This document shows positions 1-8,754 of a DNA stretch of 64,000 bases, in pieces. How positions within the stretch are numbered: position 1 is the first letter of the stretch; each line of letters opens with the position of its first letter. A model generated the notes under the pieces. That model did no database searches and had not been told where the DNA came from. It saw only the letters and a program-made list of their open reading frames with translations. A program made the position numbers and the translations under genes. Source of the stretch: Cyclonatronum proteinivorum (GTDB lineage: Bacteria; Bacteroidota; Rhodothermia; Balneolales; Cyclonatronaceae); NCBI RefSeq assembly GCF_003353065.1, contig NZ_CP027806.1:2810501-2874500 (forward strand). Reading direction: 5' to 3'.

Positions 1-66
1 TAGGGCACCTTTCAGTACGTATACCTACGGAATCCAAGCAGGTAATACTTCATGCTCTTCCCTTTT

Positions 67-3000
67 TCACTTTAAGAGCGTCATTTTCCGTACGATTGAC
101 GCTTCTTGCGTTCGCATTTCGTAGAAATATAGTCCTGACGATAAATTTCCCGAATTAAATATAACAGCGTGCACACCTGCAGATTTGGTGCCGTCTGCGA
201 GTAACGCAACCCTCCTGCCCAAGCTGTCATACACCGTTAAACGAACGTCAGCGGTTTCAGGAAGTGCAAACCGAATAACCGTTTGTGGGTTAAACGGATT
301 GGGGTAGTTTGGGAAGAGCTTTATCGTTGCGGGCATTTCCGCCAACGGTTCAGCAGAAGTTGCAGGTTCCGGCTCGATGATGAGAGAAAATACAGGCTGC
401 GTAAACAGCTGAGCAGGCCCGGAGGCTGCTGTAAAAGGTTCCTGACTTCGACTCATCCCTTCCGATGTATGAAATAAATAGCTTGATTCTTCACGGAGGT
501 TAATGTGTATACCTGTTTCGTGATGAATGAGTGTAAGCCCCCACTCTCCGGGTAACTGATCATCAATTACCCAGCGCATTTCAGATAAACCGGTAAAAGG
601 CTCTGCATTGATAACTGCATACGGATACATGCCAACTTCAATCCTTTCAGTCAACCCCACCGGCTGTGACATCAGCATGTAGGGTTTAGGGTGCGATTCC
701 GAGATTAACGCGAGATAGGCGAAATTATGGGAGAGCGGCCACAAAGCGGGTGCGTCGTAAGCAGATGGTTCTGTACCGCTTTCAAAGCGATCCCCGAAGC
801 GCACTGCAGCTGCACTTTCATATCTGTCTGCTTCAAAAATAAACCTTACAAACGGTTCCGTTTCACCTGTTTCAGGTCTGAAGAAAGTTTCAGCGTTTTT
901 TTCCCGGGTAATGGCCTCAGGCAGGATGGAAAGTGCCGGATTTTCATCAGAAGCACGAACCCAAAACGCCTGAAAAGGCGCGATATACGGAGCCGTCGTA
1001 ACATCGGGTATCGGTACACCGCCCCCCATCTCCATGAGCCGGTACTGCTGTGCGGCAGGCTCCCAAACCCATGCAAAAATATCCATATCAGCAGCCTGCC
1101 ATCCTTCAGTCTTACCCCAGTCGAGCCATGCTGCAAACGGGTTACCAAGCAGATTCCAACCATTCGTTTGGCCGTCAAAAGCGGTATGCAGGTTTTCAAA
1201 AGCATAAGGCACCATACCATTTTCAAACCAGGGAACCTGCCCGGAAACCCGAAGGGGTTGTGAGAAATCAACCGGAGCGTTTGTATCATCGGGCGGATTG
1301 TTTTCAAGCACATAAACAAGTGCGCCTACTCCCGGAGAAATGGCATTTTCTGCAGGCGGCGTATACGCTGTATCTTCTGACTCTGCCGTGAAAAACAATA
1401 CGGAGGAATCCGATCCCGGAATGTTTTCATTAGCCCCCGGAAATCCTTGCGTCCACAACGGCTCGAGTAAACCGCCTGTTCCTGCAATTGCGACTGGAAC
1501 CGGACTCGCAAGGTTAATCCAATGCCCCTGATTGCCACCACTACTCTGAGGCGAAGTAATGAGACGCTCAAAATTCAGCTGTGGCTGCAGTTCGCCTTCA
1601 TCCCATACGCTTGCACCCGAAGCTACTGTGATACTTGTGTCATCCAACAGAGTCAATTCACCGGATTCCAGCGACAGCAGCCCAGTAATTCTAATATGAC
1701 TGCCCTCCGTAAGCTGCACCTTACCCGCAACTTTAGCGATCACCAGTTCATCAGCTGACCACACCGGTTGCAGGTTTAATGTCTGATCCGCGGAACCTTC
1801 TATTACAAAGCGCCATCCGTCGGTATGCTGTAAGGCTGCTTCAGTATGAATCAGCGAAAGGTCGCCCCGAATGGATACTGTTTTGGGGTTATCCAGGGCT
1901 TTGAATGCTGATTCCAGAATAGCCAGCGTCCAAAAGCTGCTTTCTGAAAGCTCAAGATCAGGTACCCCGCTGATGGTTACGGTAGTACCGTCAGCTACAT
2001 GCTCAAAATCGGGTGGCTGCCCCCCCTCGATGTGTATGGATGTGTTTTCATTCATATAAACAGATCCATTGATTTCAGCCTCTGCATGCAGGTGTACGGG
2101 AAAAAGCCCGTCACCCAAAACCACGCGCGCATCAGTACCGCTTACGGGCAGCGGTTCATTCAGGATCAGCGAGTCAGGCGAAACAATGTGCCAGCTGACC
2201 CCATTGAGGGCAAATGATTCAGGTATGCGACCGCTACCGTTTGGATTGCTGGCCCAATTAGATACATCCGACAGCGAGCCCGACCCCCGGTAATAGAATG
2301 CCTGTGGCGCAGGCAGCGACTCGAGATAGCCGGAAAGAAACGGGCTCAGGTCAATTTGGTGAATGCGCTGCGGCACAGTTACGGGAAACGGCGTGGTAGT
2401 ACTCGCAAACTCATTGGTTGCGTAGTAGGTAAGGCCGTCTATAGTCGTAATGGCCTCAAGCTGATGCAGTGCGAAAGAGAAGAGGTTAAAGTTAAGCTTG
2501 CGCTTGTTGCCACCGAAAAAATCATCCCCCTGAAAATCATACAACAGCCAGATAAAAGGCGGCGTCGTGACTTCCGGGAAGTTATAGCCAATCAGCGCAA
2601 TCAGGCGCTCTTCCGGCAAATAAACGGAACCCGTGATCAGGCCCTCTACATCAAATGTTGCAATGTTTTCAGCTACATGCGTTCCCGCCTCATTAGGCAT
2701 GCGGTACACGCTCGTTTGTCTGCTTGTCCACTGCTTGGTAAAAACATAGATAAATTCGTCCGTAACAATAAATGCTTCTGCATCATAATCCGTGATCAGT
2801 GATCCTCCGGGGCTGAAATCTGTCTGATCATCGTAGCTGTAAGCGATCTCCTCCACAACCATTTCTCCCCTCAGCAGCGCCTGCTTCTCAATTTTATAGA
2901 TTTTAAGATTGGTGCGGCTGCCATAGTTGTTACCTATATCTCCCATATAGAGATAGTGCTCATCCTGCGTAAGCTCTTCCCAGTCGTTATTGGTGAGGCC

Positions 3001-3351
3001 GGTCAGCTCTAAAGCCTGTATATCAAGCGGATCATCGAAAGTGAACCCATAAATATTGAGATCATTGCCATCGTTGTGGGACCAAAACAGATTCTGCCAG
3101 ACAATCATCCCGGAAGTCCCTTCCAGAACAGGGGCAAGCTCTTTGCGCTCGGTGAAGGTGATGGTTTGTGATGCATAGGTACAGCTGCCGTCGTTAACTG
3201 TAGCCTCTGAATTGTAGTTTTGTGCAAGCGGATCCGTACATCCCGGGATTTCGGTTGCAGCAGCTGCAAAAGACAAACCCGAAGTTGGCAGTGCTACAAA
3301 TAAACATAAAACTGCGAAGACTTTATATAAATGATTTACCCGTGCTTTCAT
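67..3351 (-). CDS. Secreted beta-propeller-like protein with T9SS type A sorting domain
   Basis: Large exported protein, probably carried across the outer membrane by the type IX secretion system. I chose the ATG at 3351 over the GTG at 3360 because AAGGTGG lies 5 bases upstream of it. The product starts MKARVNHLYK with a hydrophobic signal segment, followed by a Cys-rich GCTDPLAQNYN...DGSCTY motif. The next ~320 residues (for example DWEELTQDEHYLYMGDIGNN) resemble a repeat-bladed extracellular domain shared with the gene at 3786-5141. The middle contains a GWNLLGNPF motif common in T9SS cargo. The last ~80 residues, from NYPNPFNPQTVIRFALPE to IVRKMTLLK, form a textbook type A sorting domain. 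Substrate and role are unknown; surface attachment or secretion is inferred from the sorting domain. Confidence 0.85.
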   Translation of the reverse strand: MKARVNHLYKVFAVLCLFVALPTSGLSFAAAATEIPGCTDPLAQNYNSEATVNDGSCTYASQTITFTERKELAPVLEGTSGMIVWQNLFWSHNDGNDLNIYGFTFDDPLDIQALELTGLTNNDWEELTQDEHYLYMGDIGNNYGSRTNLKIYKIEKQALLRGEMVVEEIAYSYDDQTDFSPGGSLITDYDAEAFIVTDEFIYVFTKQWTSRQTSVYRMPNEAGTHVAENIATFDVEGLITGSVYLPEERLIALIGYNFPEVTTPPFIWLLYDFQGDDFFGGNKRKLNFNLFSFALHQLEAITTIDGLTYYATNEFASTTTPFPVTVPQRIHQIDLSPFLSGYLESLPAPQAFYYRGSGSLSDVSNWASNPNGSGRIPESFALNGVSWHIVSPDSLILNEPLPVSGTDARVVLGDGLFPVHLHAEAEINGSVYMNENTSIHIEGGQPPDFEHVADGTTVTISGVPDLELSESSFWTLAILESAFKALDNPKTVSIRGDLSLIHTEAALQHTDGWRFVIEGSADQTLNLQPVWSADELVIAKVAGKVQLTEGSHIRITGLLSLESGELTLLDDTSITVASGASVWDEGELQPQLNFERLITSPQSSGGNQGHWINLASPVPVAIAGTGGLLEPLWTQGFPGANENIPGSDSSVLFFTAESEDTAYTPPAENAISPGVGALVYVLENNPPDDTNAPVDFSQPLRVSGQVPWFENGMVPYAFENLHTAFDGQTNGWNLLGNPFAAWLDWGKTEGWQAADMDIFAWVWEPAAQQYRLMEMGGGVPIPDVTTAPYIAPFQAFWVRASDENPALSILPEAITREKNAETFFRPETGETEPFVRFIFEADRYESAAAVRFGDRFESGTEPSAYDAPALWPLSHNFAYLALISESHPKPYMLMSQPVGLTERIEVGMYPYAVINAEPFTGLSEMRWVIDDQLPGEWGLTLIHHETGIHINLREESSYLFHTSEGMSRSQEPFTAASGPAQLFTQPVFSLIIEPEPATSAEPLAEMPATIKLFPNYPNPFNPQTVIRFALPETADVRLTVYDSLGRRVALLADGTKSAGVHAVIFNSGNLSSGLYFYEMRTQEASIVRKMTLLK

Positions 3352-3447
3352 GAGATCCACCTTGTTTGCTGTTATAAAAAATAAATTTGCAAAGTGTCTG
3401 TATAAACTGCCAATGAGCAGACTGAGTTATTAACTTTATTTGCTTTG

Positions 3448-3729
3448 TTATGGCTGCGAGCGATTCTTCAAGACTGAAGTCAAACCAGGCACACTATGTA
3501 AGTTAATTATTATATTTTGAGTAAGCCTAAAACAAATGTAAGCCAAACCAGATTGAGCCCGCATTTTCCACCAATCTAAATTTAAACTTTCATTCAGCTG
3601 ATAAAACCCTTCTAAGTATAAATAATGCGGGTTGATGTTTTCGCAAATCATCTTTACCTGATTCCTTACATATACCGTAGCAGACACAACGCTTTTTAAT
3701 AAAAAAATCCAAGTCAAAACCGTCTTCAT
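3448..3729 (-). CDS. Small hypothetical protein, possibly a degenerate Cys-motif family member
   Basis: Short AT-rich open frame between two related surface-protein genes. It begins MKTVLTWIFLLKSVVSA, which looks like a signal or membrane segment. The following stretch NQVKMICENINPHYLYLEG then FYQL is reminiscent of small Bacteroidota proteins carrying a CENKDKPEL-CNGKCYL motif, but most of the cysteines are replaced by Tyr or Phe. It could be a decayed copy of such a gene or a chance reading frame. The alternative start at 3741 adds only four residues. Function unknown. Confidence 0.3.
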   Translation of the reverse strand: MKTVLTWIFLLKSVVSATVYVRNQVKMICENINPHYLYLEGFYQLNESLNLDWWKMRAQSGLAYICFRLTQNIIINLHSVPGLTSVLKNRSQP

Positions 3730-3785
3730 CAAGATGAGCATAAAACCACGCCTCCGACAACAACTTCTAACTTAACAGAGTGGGG

Positions 3786-5141
3786 CTAATCTACTAATAT
3801 GCTTACATTTTGACGGGTAATGACCGTGTCAGCTTCAATTGCGGGAAGCTGCAGCTGAACCGGATGAATCCCGTCTCCAATAATAAGCTGACTCCCATTT
3901 CCCTCCAGGATCAGCGGCTTGTTACTTTGATGCTCGCCCTGAGTGGTCAGCACCCAGCTGATATTTTCTCCGCTGAAATCTGCCGGACTTCTTCCTGAGC
4001 CGTTGGGATTTGTGAACCAGTTTGTGGGGTCGGTCAGCTCCCCAAAGCCACGGTAGTAATAGCGGTCCGGGGGCGGTAAGCGGCTCAGGTAATCTTCCAG
4101 AAAGGGACTCAGATCGAGTTCATGGATCATCTGAACAGATCCGAAGCGGAAGGGTCTTCTTAAACCGGCTTGTTCATTGGTAAGATACCAGCTTAGCCCG
4201 TCAATGGTCGTAATGGCTTCAACCTGCATGGGCATGAACTGAAGATAATTCAGGCCGATTCGCCGTTTGTTTCCCCCGAAAAAATCATCCCCTTCAAAAT
4301 CATAAAACAGCCAGATAAACGGAGCTGAGATAAAGGGGAAATTATATCCGACAAGCGCGAGCAGTCTTTCTTCCTGCAAATACATGGCACCGGTAATCAT
4401 CCCTTTTGCATTGAAGGCATTTACCCGCTCAGCTACATGCGCTCCCGCCCTGTTGGGTATGCGGTACACAGTTGTGGAGAGCGTATTGATTTCTTTCGTG
4501 AAAATGTAAATGTATCCGTTCTTCAGGATAAATGCTTCACTGTCGTAGCCGAAGCCCGGCTGTCGCCTCGAATAGAAGTGTTGCTGATCTTCATACCTGT
4601 AATGGATGATTTCATAGCGCAGGTCTCCGTTGCGGAGATGCAGTTTATCGACTTTGTAGATCAGCAAGTCCCTTCTGTTACTGTAGTTGTTGCCGATATC
4701 TCCTACATAAATGTAATTATCGTCCTGAGCAATTTCCTCCCAATCCACATTTCGCAAGCCGTTCAGCGTAATGGTTTCGAATGACATAGGGGCTTCAAAC
4801 GTAAATCCGTAAAGGTTCAGGTCACGGTGATCGTTTTGGGTCCAGAATTTGTCGTTCCAGTAAATCAGGCCGGAAGACTCATACGCGCGGCTTGTTATGC
4901 GGCTACGCCGTTCGTATGAAATGACGGTACGCGGATAAAAACAATTTCCGCTTGGGTAGGTTGCATCCGCGTCGAAATTGAGCGCAAGCGGATCGTTGCA
5001 GCCGGGTAAATCTAAATCGCGACCAGCGTAGTTCACATAGTAAAAGAAACCTGCAATGACGGAAATCCCAATCAGTAAGACAGCGCCCACAATACCTGCA
5101 ATAATGCGAAATATCTTCGCCCGGGTTAAACGAGCAGTCAT
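3786..5141 (-). CDS. Membrane-anchored beta-propeller-like protein, paralog of the 67-3351 product
   Basis: The 451-residue product has a single N-terminal transmembrane helix (about residues 10-35, IIAGIVGAVLLIGISVIAGF). It then has the same Cys-rich GCNDPLALNFDADAT motif and propeller-like region as the 1095-residue protein at 67-3351. Shared landmarks include GDIGNNYSNRRDLLIYK, DYDAEAF/GYDSEAF and FYDFEGDDFFGGNKRR. It stops after the homologous region and lacks the T9SS sorting domain, so it probably stays anchored in the inner membrane facing the periplasm. It begins 29 bases after the stop of the regulator gene at 5171-6667 and may be cotranscribed with it. Function unknown. Confidence 0.75.
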   Translation of the reverse strand: MTARLTRAKIFRIIAGIVGAVLLIGISVIAGFFYYVNYAGRDLDLPGCNDPLALNFDADATYPSGNCFYPRTVISYERRSRITSRAYESSGLIYWNDKFWTQNDHRDLNLYGFTFEAPMSFETITLNGLRNVDWEEIAQDDNYIYVGDIGNNYSNRRDLLIYKVDKLHLRNGDLRYEIIHYRYEDQQHFYSRRQPGFGYDSEAFILKNGYIYIFTKEINTLSTTVYRIPNRAGAHVAERVNAFNAKGMITGAMYLQEERLLALVGYNFPFISAPFIWLFYDFEGDDFFGGNKRRIGLNYLQFMPMQVEAITTIDGLSWYLTNEQAGLRRPFRFGSVQMIHELDLSPFLEDYLSRLPPPDRYYYRGFGELTDPTNWFTNPNGSGRSPADFSGENISWVLTTQGEHQSNKPLILEGNGSQLIIGDGIHPVQLQLPAIEADTVITRQNVSILVD

Positions 5142-5170
5142 GTCTTACATTAACTTTTTAAGCAGTTTTC

Positions 5171-6667
5171 TTACTGATACTCTTTGATCATGCACTGCAG
5201 CGTATCTTCCATTTTTTGCTGGTGCTGTAGGCGGTCATAAATTGTTGGCGGTGCAACACGTTCTTTGCAGTCGGTAATTCCGCACCGTTCGCAGGTCTTG
5301 TTAACCGTGAGCAGTTTGATACGCTCGTCATTCCAGAAACGAACCCGTCGTTTGAACTTTTCGGTCATTACAAAGCCGAGCGTCACGCAGGAACCGACCT
5401 CAGGGTTTAACACCAGTGGTCGCGCCATAGACACGCAGAAGTACTCATTTTCGGTATTGTGAAAACGGGACTTCTGAACGCCGACTATAGGCGTTTTACT
5501 GCCATTTGTCTTCCCTTTTGCAGCGGCAAGTTCTTTTAGCAGGATGAGAGTAATCCAGCGGCGGCAGTAGTGCTCATTCAAACCTATCCCGTGCGGCTGA
5601 TGCAATCGGGAAAAATGCAGCTCCTTAGTGAGCGTGTAGAAATCGGTAGGCATGTGATGGTTAAACCGCAGGAAATAGAGCTGATCAATCTCAAAATAGT
5701 GGGGCAGCAGCTGAGAAAGCCGGTGAAAATACATTTCCGGTGTTGCGTCAAAACGCTGCATGATACCGAGGAAGGCTTTACCGTCCCACTGTGGCTTTTT
5801 GAAGAATTCACGCAGCTCAGCCAGAATTTCGGTACGGGGAATCAGGAGTGCCCCCGCAAAATAGGAAGTCTTAAAATTGTTGAGCAGTTTATCAAAGGTA
5901 TCCACATTATTCCAGACAGAGTAATGTGCGCGTTCTTTGAGCTTAAGCTCTTTAAAACCGATTTCTTTGGCGATCAGGAATTTTTTTTGCGCTTCAATAA
6001 GCTTGTCGTTGAGCAGTAGCTTTGGCTTTTTGCCCGGCACATGGATGGCCCGAATGCCGTCTATGGCGTCTTCCCGCTTAAAAGGTTGCACCTTTACTTC
6101 AATGCCGTAGTTCTGATGCAAAAGTTCCCCTAAAGCTGCCGCATTTTTATTCCTGAAATCAAAGCGCGAGTATTTGCGGATATAGCTGTCAACCTTGGTT
6201 TCTATGTCCTCAAAATAGTTGTTGTTCATCTCCTGATAGGAACGCATGGCTGCAAAAAGCAGATGCTCGACCCGCATATCATAGTTTCGGGCAATTTTGG
6301 AGAAGGTATCGAGCAATGCAGAAAACTTCATGGGCGAGTTGCTCATCAGCTCCATGATATCGGAGGTTTCCAGGCCGAACAGCTCAAACGGTATATCCTG
6401 CAGGGTACCGTCGCGCAGAATATCGCTGAGAGGATTAAGTTCTGCCTCAAGCTTAAGGGATACAAGATCATCGTAAGAAATGTCAAGAGCTTCAGCAAGC
6501 GCAACTATTTTGTCGGCCTTGGGATACTTTTTTCCTTTTTCTATCTCATTCAGATAAGAAGCTGAAACACCGGACGCGGCAGACAACTCTTTTAAAGACA
6601 GATTCTTTTTACTTCGAAGCTGATTCAGTTTCAGTCCGAAAATGAATTTCAGGTTTTGCTCGTCCAT
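5171..6667 (-). CDS. XRE-family regulator of ScfR/RamB type
   Basis: Cytosolic DNA-binding regulator, probably controlling the divergent glyoxylate-shunt genes. I chose the ATG at 6667 (MDEQNLKFIFGLKLNQLRSKK). The longer GTG start at 6742 adds 25 residues unlike the family and would run into the intergenic operators. Residues ~8-65 are an HTH_3 domain (LSLKELSAASGVSASYLNEI). The middle resembles an IrrE/M78 peptidase fold, but where HExxH is expected it reads LIAKEIGFKEL, so it is probably catalytically dead. The C-terminal part matches the short-chain-fatty-acyl regulator layout and ends with a CERCGITDC motif. Homologues (RamB in actinobacteria, ScfR/PrpR types) control acetate or propionate metabolism. 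The position beside aceB-aceA supports that role here; the ligand is inferred. Confidence 0.8.
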   Translation of the reverse strand: MDEQNLKFIFGLKLNQLRSKKNLSLKELSAASGVSASYLNEIEKGKKYPKADKIVALAEALDISYDDLVSLKLEAELNPLSDILRDGTLQDIPFELFGLETSDIMELMSNSPMKFSALLDTFSKIARNYDMRVEHLLFAAMRSYQEMNNNYFEDIETKVDSYIRKYSRFDFRNKNAAALGELLHQNYGIEVKVQPFKREDAIDGIRAIHVPGKKPKLLLNDKLIEAQKKFLIAKEIGFKELKLKERAHYSVWNNVDTFDKLLNNFKTSYFAGALLIPRTEILAELREFFKKPQWDGKAFLGIMQRFDATPEMYFHRLSQLLPHYFEIDQLYFLRFNHHMPTDFYTLTKELHFSRLHQPHGIGLNEHYCRRWITLILLKELAAAKGKTNGSKTPIVGVQKSRFHNTENEYFCVSMARPLVLNPEVGSCVTLGFVMTEKFKRRVRFWNDERIKLLTVNKTCERCGITDCKERVAPPTIYDRLQHQQKMEDTLQCMIKEYQ

Positions 6668-6786
6668 AGTATGTGCAAAATTATGATTTGAATGATGCGA
6701 TGAACAGTCCGAACAGGCTTGGTAGAGAGTGCGTGAAAACACAACATAAAAACGGTATTCAGTTCAGGCGAATAATCATTTTTAGA

Positions 6787-6892
6787 AAATTTTCGCTATT
6801 AGCGAATTTAAGGGTTTCGAAATGATCGTGCAACAAGCAGCAAAAAAATTAATTTTAGCGAATATCTATTTTTAGCGAATTTTCGCTTGACA
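6787..6892. promoter_or_regulatory. Palindromic operator cluster between regulator and aceB
   Basis: A perfect 7-1-7 palindrome, TTCGCTA T TAGCGAA, lies at 6792-6806. Two more TAGCGAA half-sites sit at 6856-6862 and 6873-6879, and an inverted near-match TTCGCTT at 6882-6888 overlaps the likely -33 box of aceB. The sites lie between the divergent regulator and aceB. They are the natural candidate binding sites for the ScfR-type regulator, both for autoregulation and for control of the shunt genes. Confidence 0.6.
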
Positions 6893-6917
6893 ATATAAAT
6901 TCGTTAGCTTACCTTAA
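6887..6917 (+). promoter_or_regulatory. Probable aceB promoter (TTG-N20-TAccTTa)
   Basis: TTG at 6887-6889 is followed after 20 bases by TACCTTA at 6910-6916. This fits the Bacteroidota-type -33/-7 arrangement and lies about 46 bases upstream of the aceB ATG. The operator half-site at 6882-6888 overlaps the upstream box, suggesting repression by occlusion. Confidence 0.45.
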
Positions 6918-6962
6918 TTACGTGATACAGCATTAAGCCTTCAGTCAACCAAAATTTGTCTT

Positions 6963-8606
6963 ATGAATACATCAACCGAAATAGAACTGAAGATTCCCGA
7001 AGGAGTCGTTGTTACGGATAGAGCCCTTACGCCAAAAGCGAAACAAATCTTTACCACAGAAAACCTTGAGGTGCTTGCAGCACTTCACCGTAAGTTTCAG
7101 TCTGATAGAAAAGCGCTTTTAGCAGAACGCAATAAGCGTCAGGCTGCCTTTGATAATGGCGCATTGCCCGAGTACGAAGACACAAATACAGAAGCGGCCT
7201 CCGGCAACTGGATTGTGAATCCCATCCCCGAAGATCTCCGCCGCCGCCGGGTTGAAATTACCGGGCCGGTTAACTCTGCGAAAATGGTTATCAACATGCT
7301 TTCCCGGAACAGCGACGGCTACCGGGCGGATATGGCCATGCTGGATTTCGAAGATTCTATGAAACCCAGCTGGGAAAATGTGCTGGACGGCGTGCTGAAC
7401 GTGCAGGGCGCAAGTCAGGGTAACCTGAGCTGGACCGACCCTTCAAACCCTGCCAAGCATTACGAACTCGACCCCAAAGATATGGCCGGGGTGATGGTTC
7501 GTGTACGCGGCCTGCACCTCGATGAAGTGAATGTAACGATTGACGGCGAACCGGTTTCCGGCGGAATTTTTGACCTTTGGATGACCGCCTGTACCATGGT
7601 CGAAAATCAGATGAAGCGCGGCAAAACGCCCAAGTACTACGTTCCCAAATGCGAACACTACCTCGAAGCCCGCTGGTGGAACAACGTGTTCTCCGAAATT
7701 GAAGAGATACTCGACGTTTCTCCCGGCACCATCAAAACCACTTTCCTGATCGAAACCCTGACCGGCGCTTTTCAGATTGAAGAAATTCTGTTCGAATTAC
7801 GCGAACGGGCAGCCGGTCTGAATGTAGGGCGCTGGGATAAAATCTTCAGCGATATCAAAGTGCTGAAAACCCACAGGGGCCGCATTATGGAAGACCGTGC
7901 GACCATTAACATGCACAAATACTGGATGGATAATTACGCCAAACGCCTGATCAAAATCTGTCACTCGCGCGGTGCTTTTGCCATCGGCGGCATGTCGGCC
8001 TTTACTCCGGGTAAAACCGAAGAAGCCCGTGCCGAACAAACAGCCAAAGTTGTAGCCGATAAAGGATACGAAGCAGCCATCGGTCACGACGGGTGCTGGG
8101 TTTCCCACCCTTACTTCATTGGCTATGCGCTCAACGAGTTCAAGCACGACAATCAGCTGAGTCGCACCCTCGATGACTTTGATAAATACCCCGACATCTT
8201 GCCCAACTCCAAAGGCGACTGCACTATGAAAGGCCTTCGCACCAATGTTCGCGTTGGTATTGGCTACATGCAGGGCTGGAATCAGGATATCGGCTGCGTA
8301 GCCTGGGATGGCCTGATGGAAGACCTTGCTACCCTTGAGATTTCCAGGGCGCAAACCTGGCAGTGGCTGCACCACAACACCACGCTTTCCTGCGGTACGA
8401 AAGTGACCAAAGAACTCATCCACACTGTTTTCGAAGAAGAGCTGGAAAAAATTCTGGCCGAAGTTGACGAAAGCCTTTCCGGGAAAAATGACGCTCTTGC
8501 AAATAAACTCAAAAAAGAGTTTACGCAGGCGGCAGCTGACGCGGAAGCAGCTTTTGTGAAAGACGAGCTTGACGACTTCCTGTCCATGGCCTCAGATCCG
8601 GCCTGA
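6963..8606 (+). CDS. aceB: Malate synthase A
   Basis: Condenses glyoxylate with acetyl-CoA to malate, the second step of the glyoxylate shunt, in the cytosol. The 547-residue product matches the usual length of the A isoform (about 530-550). Family hallmarks include GPVNSAKMVINMLSRN, ADMAMLDFEDSMKPSWENV, KTTFLIETLTGAFQIEEI, RGRIMEDRATINMHKYWMDN and the conserved end TLEISRAQTWQWLHHN. It is followed 148 bases later by isocitrate lyase on the same strand, and a divergent ScfR-type regulator lies upstream. Together these make a self-contained regulated shunt operon for growth on acetate or fatty acids. Confidence 0.97.
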   Translation: MNTSTEIELKIPEGVVVTDRALTPKAKQIFTTENLEVLAALHRKFQSDRKALLAERNKRQAAFDNGALPEYEDTNTEAASGNWIVNPIPEDLRRRRVEITGPVNSAKMVINMLSRNSDGYRADMAMLDFEDSMKPSWENVLDGVLNVQGASQGNLSWTDPSNPAKHYELDPKDMAGVMVRVRGLHLDEVNVTIDGEPVSGGIFDLWMTACTMVENQMKRGKTPKYYVPKCEHYLEARWWNNVFSEIEEILDVSPGTIKTTFLIETLTGAFQIEEILFELRERAAGLNVGRWDKIFSDIKVLKTHRGRIMEDRATINMHKYWMDNYAKRLIKICHSRGAFAIGGMSAFTPGKTEEARAEQTAKVVADKGYEAAIGHDGCWVSHPYFIGYALNEFKHDNQLSRTLDDFDKYPDILPNSKGDCTMKGLRTNVRVGIGYMQGWNQDIGCVAWDGLMEDLATLEISRAQTWQWLHHNTTLSCGTKVTKELIHTVFEEELEKILAEVDESLSGKNDALANKLKKEFTQAAADAEAAFVKDELDDFLSMASDPA

Positions 8607-8645
8607 TCGTACGGGAACATGCTGTAATTAAGCTTTTGTATGTGC

Positions 8646-8668
8646 GCGGGGCGATAGATTAGCCCCGC
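8646..8668 (+). other. Intercistronic hairpin between aceB and aceA
   Basis: GCGGGGC at 8646-8652 pairs perfectly with GCCCCGC at 8662-8668 across a 9-base loop. No T-run follows, so it is more likely an mRNA processing or stabilising hairpin, or a weak attenuator, than a terminator. Confidence 0.5.
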
Positions 8669-8754
8669 ATCCTTCAATCTATACCAACCTTTTTGATTCA
8701 ACCGCAACATCTGTCCTTCATTCACCACAATCAACCTCACGGGTTATTATACTT

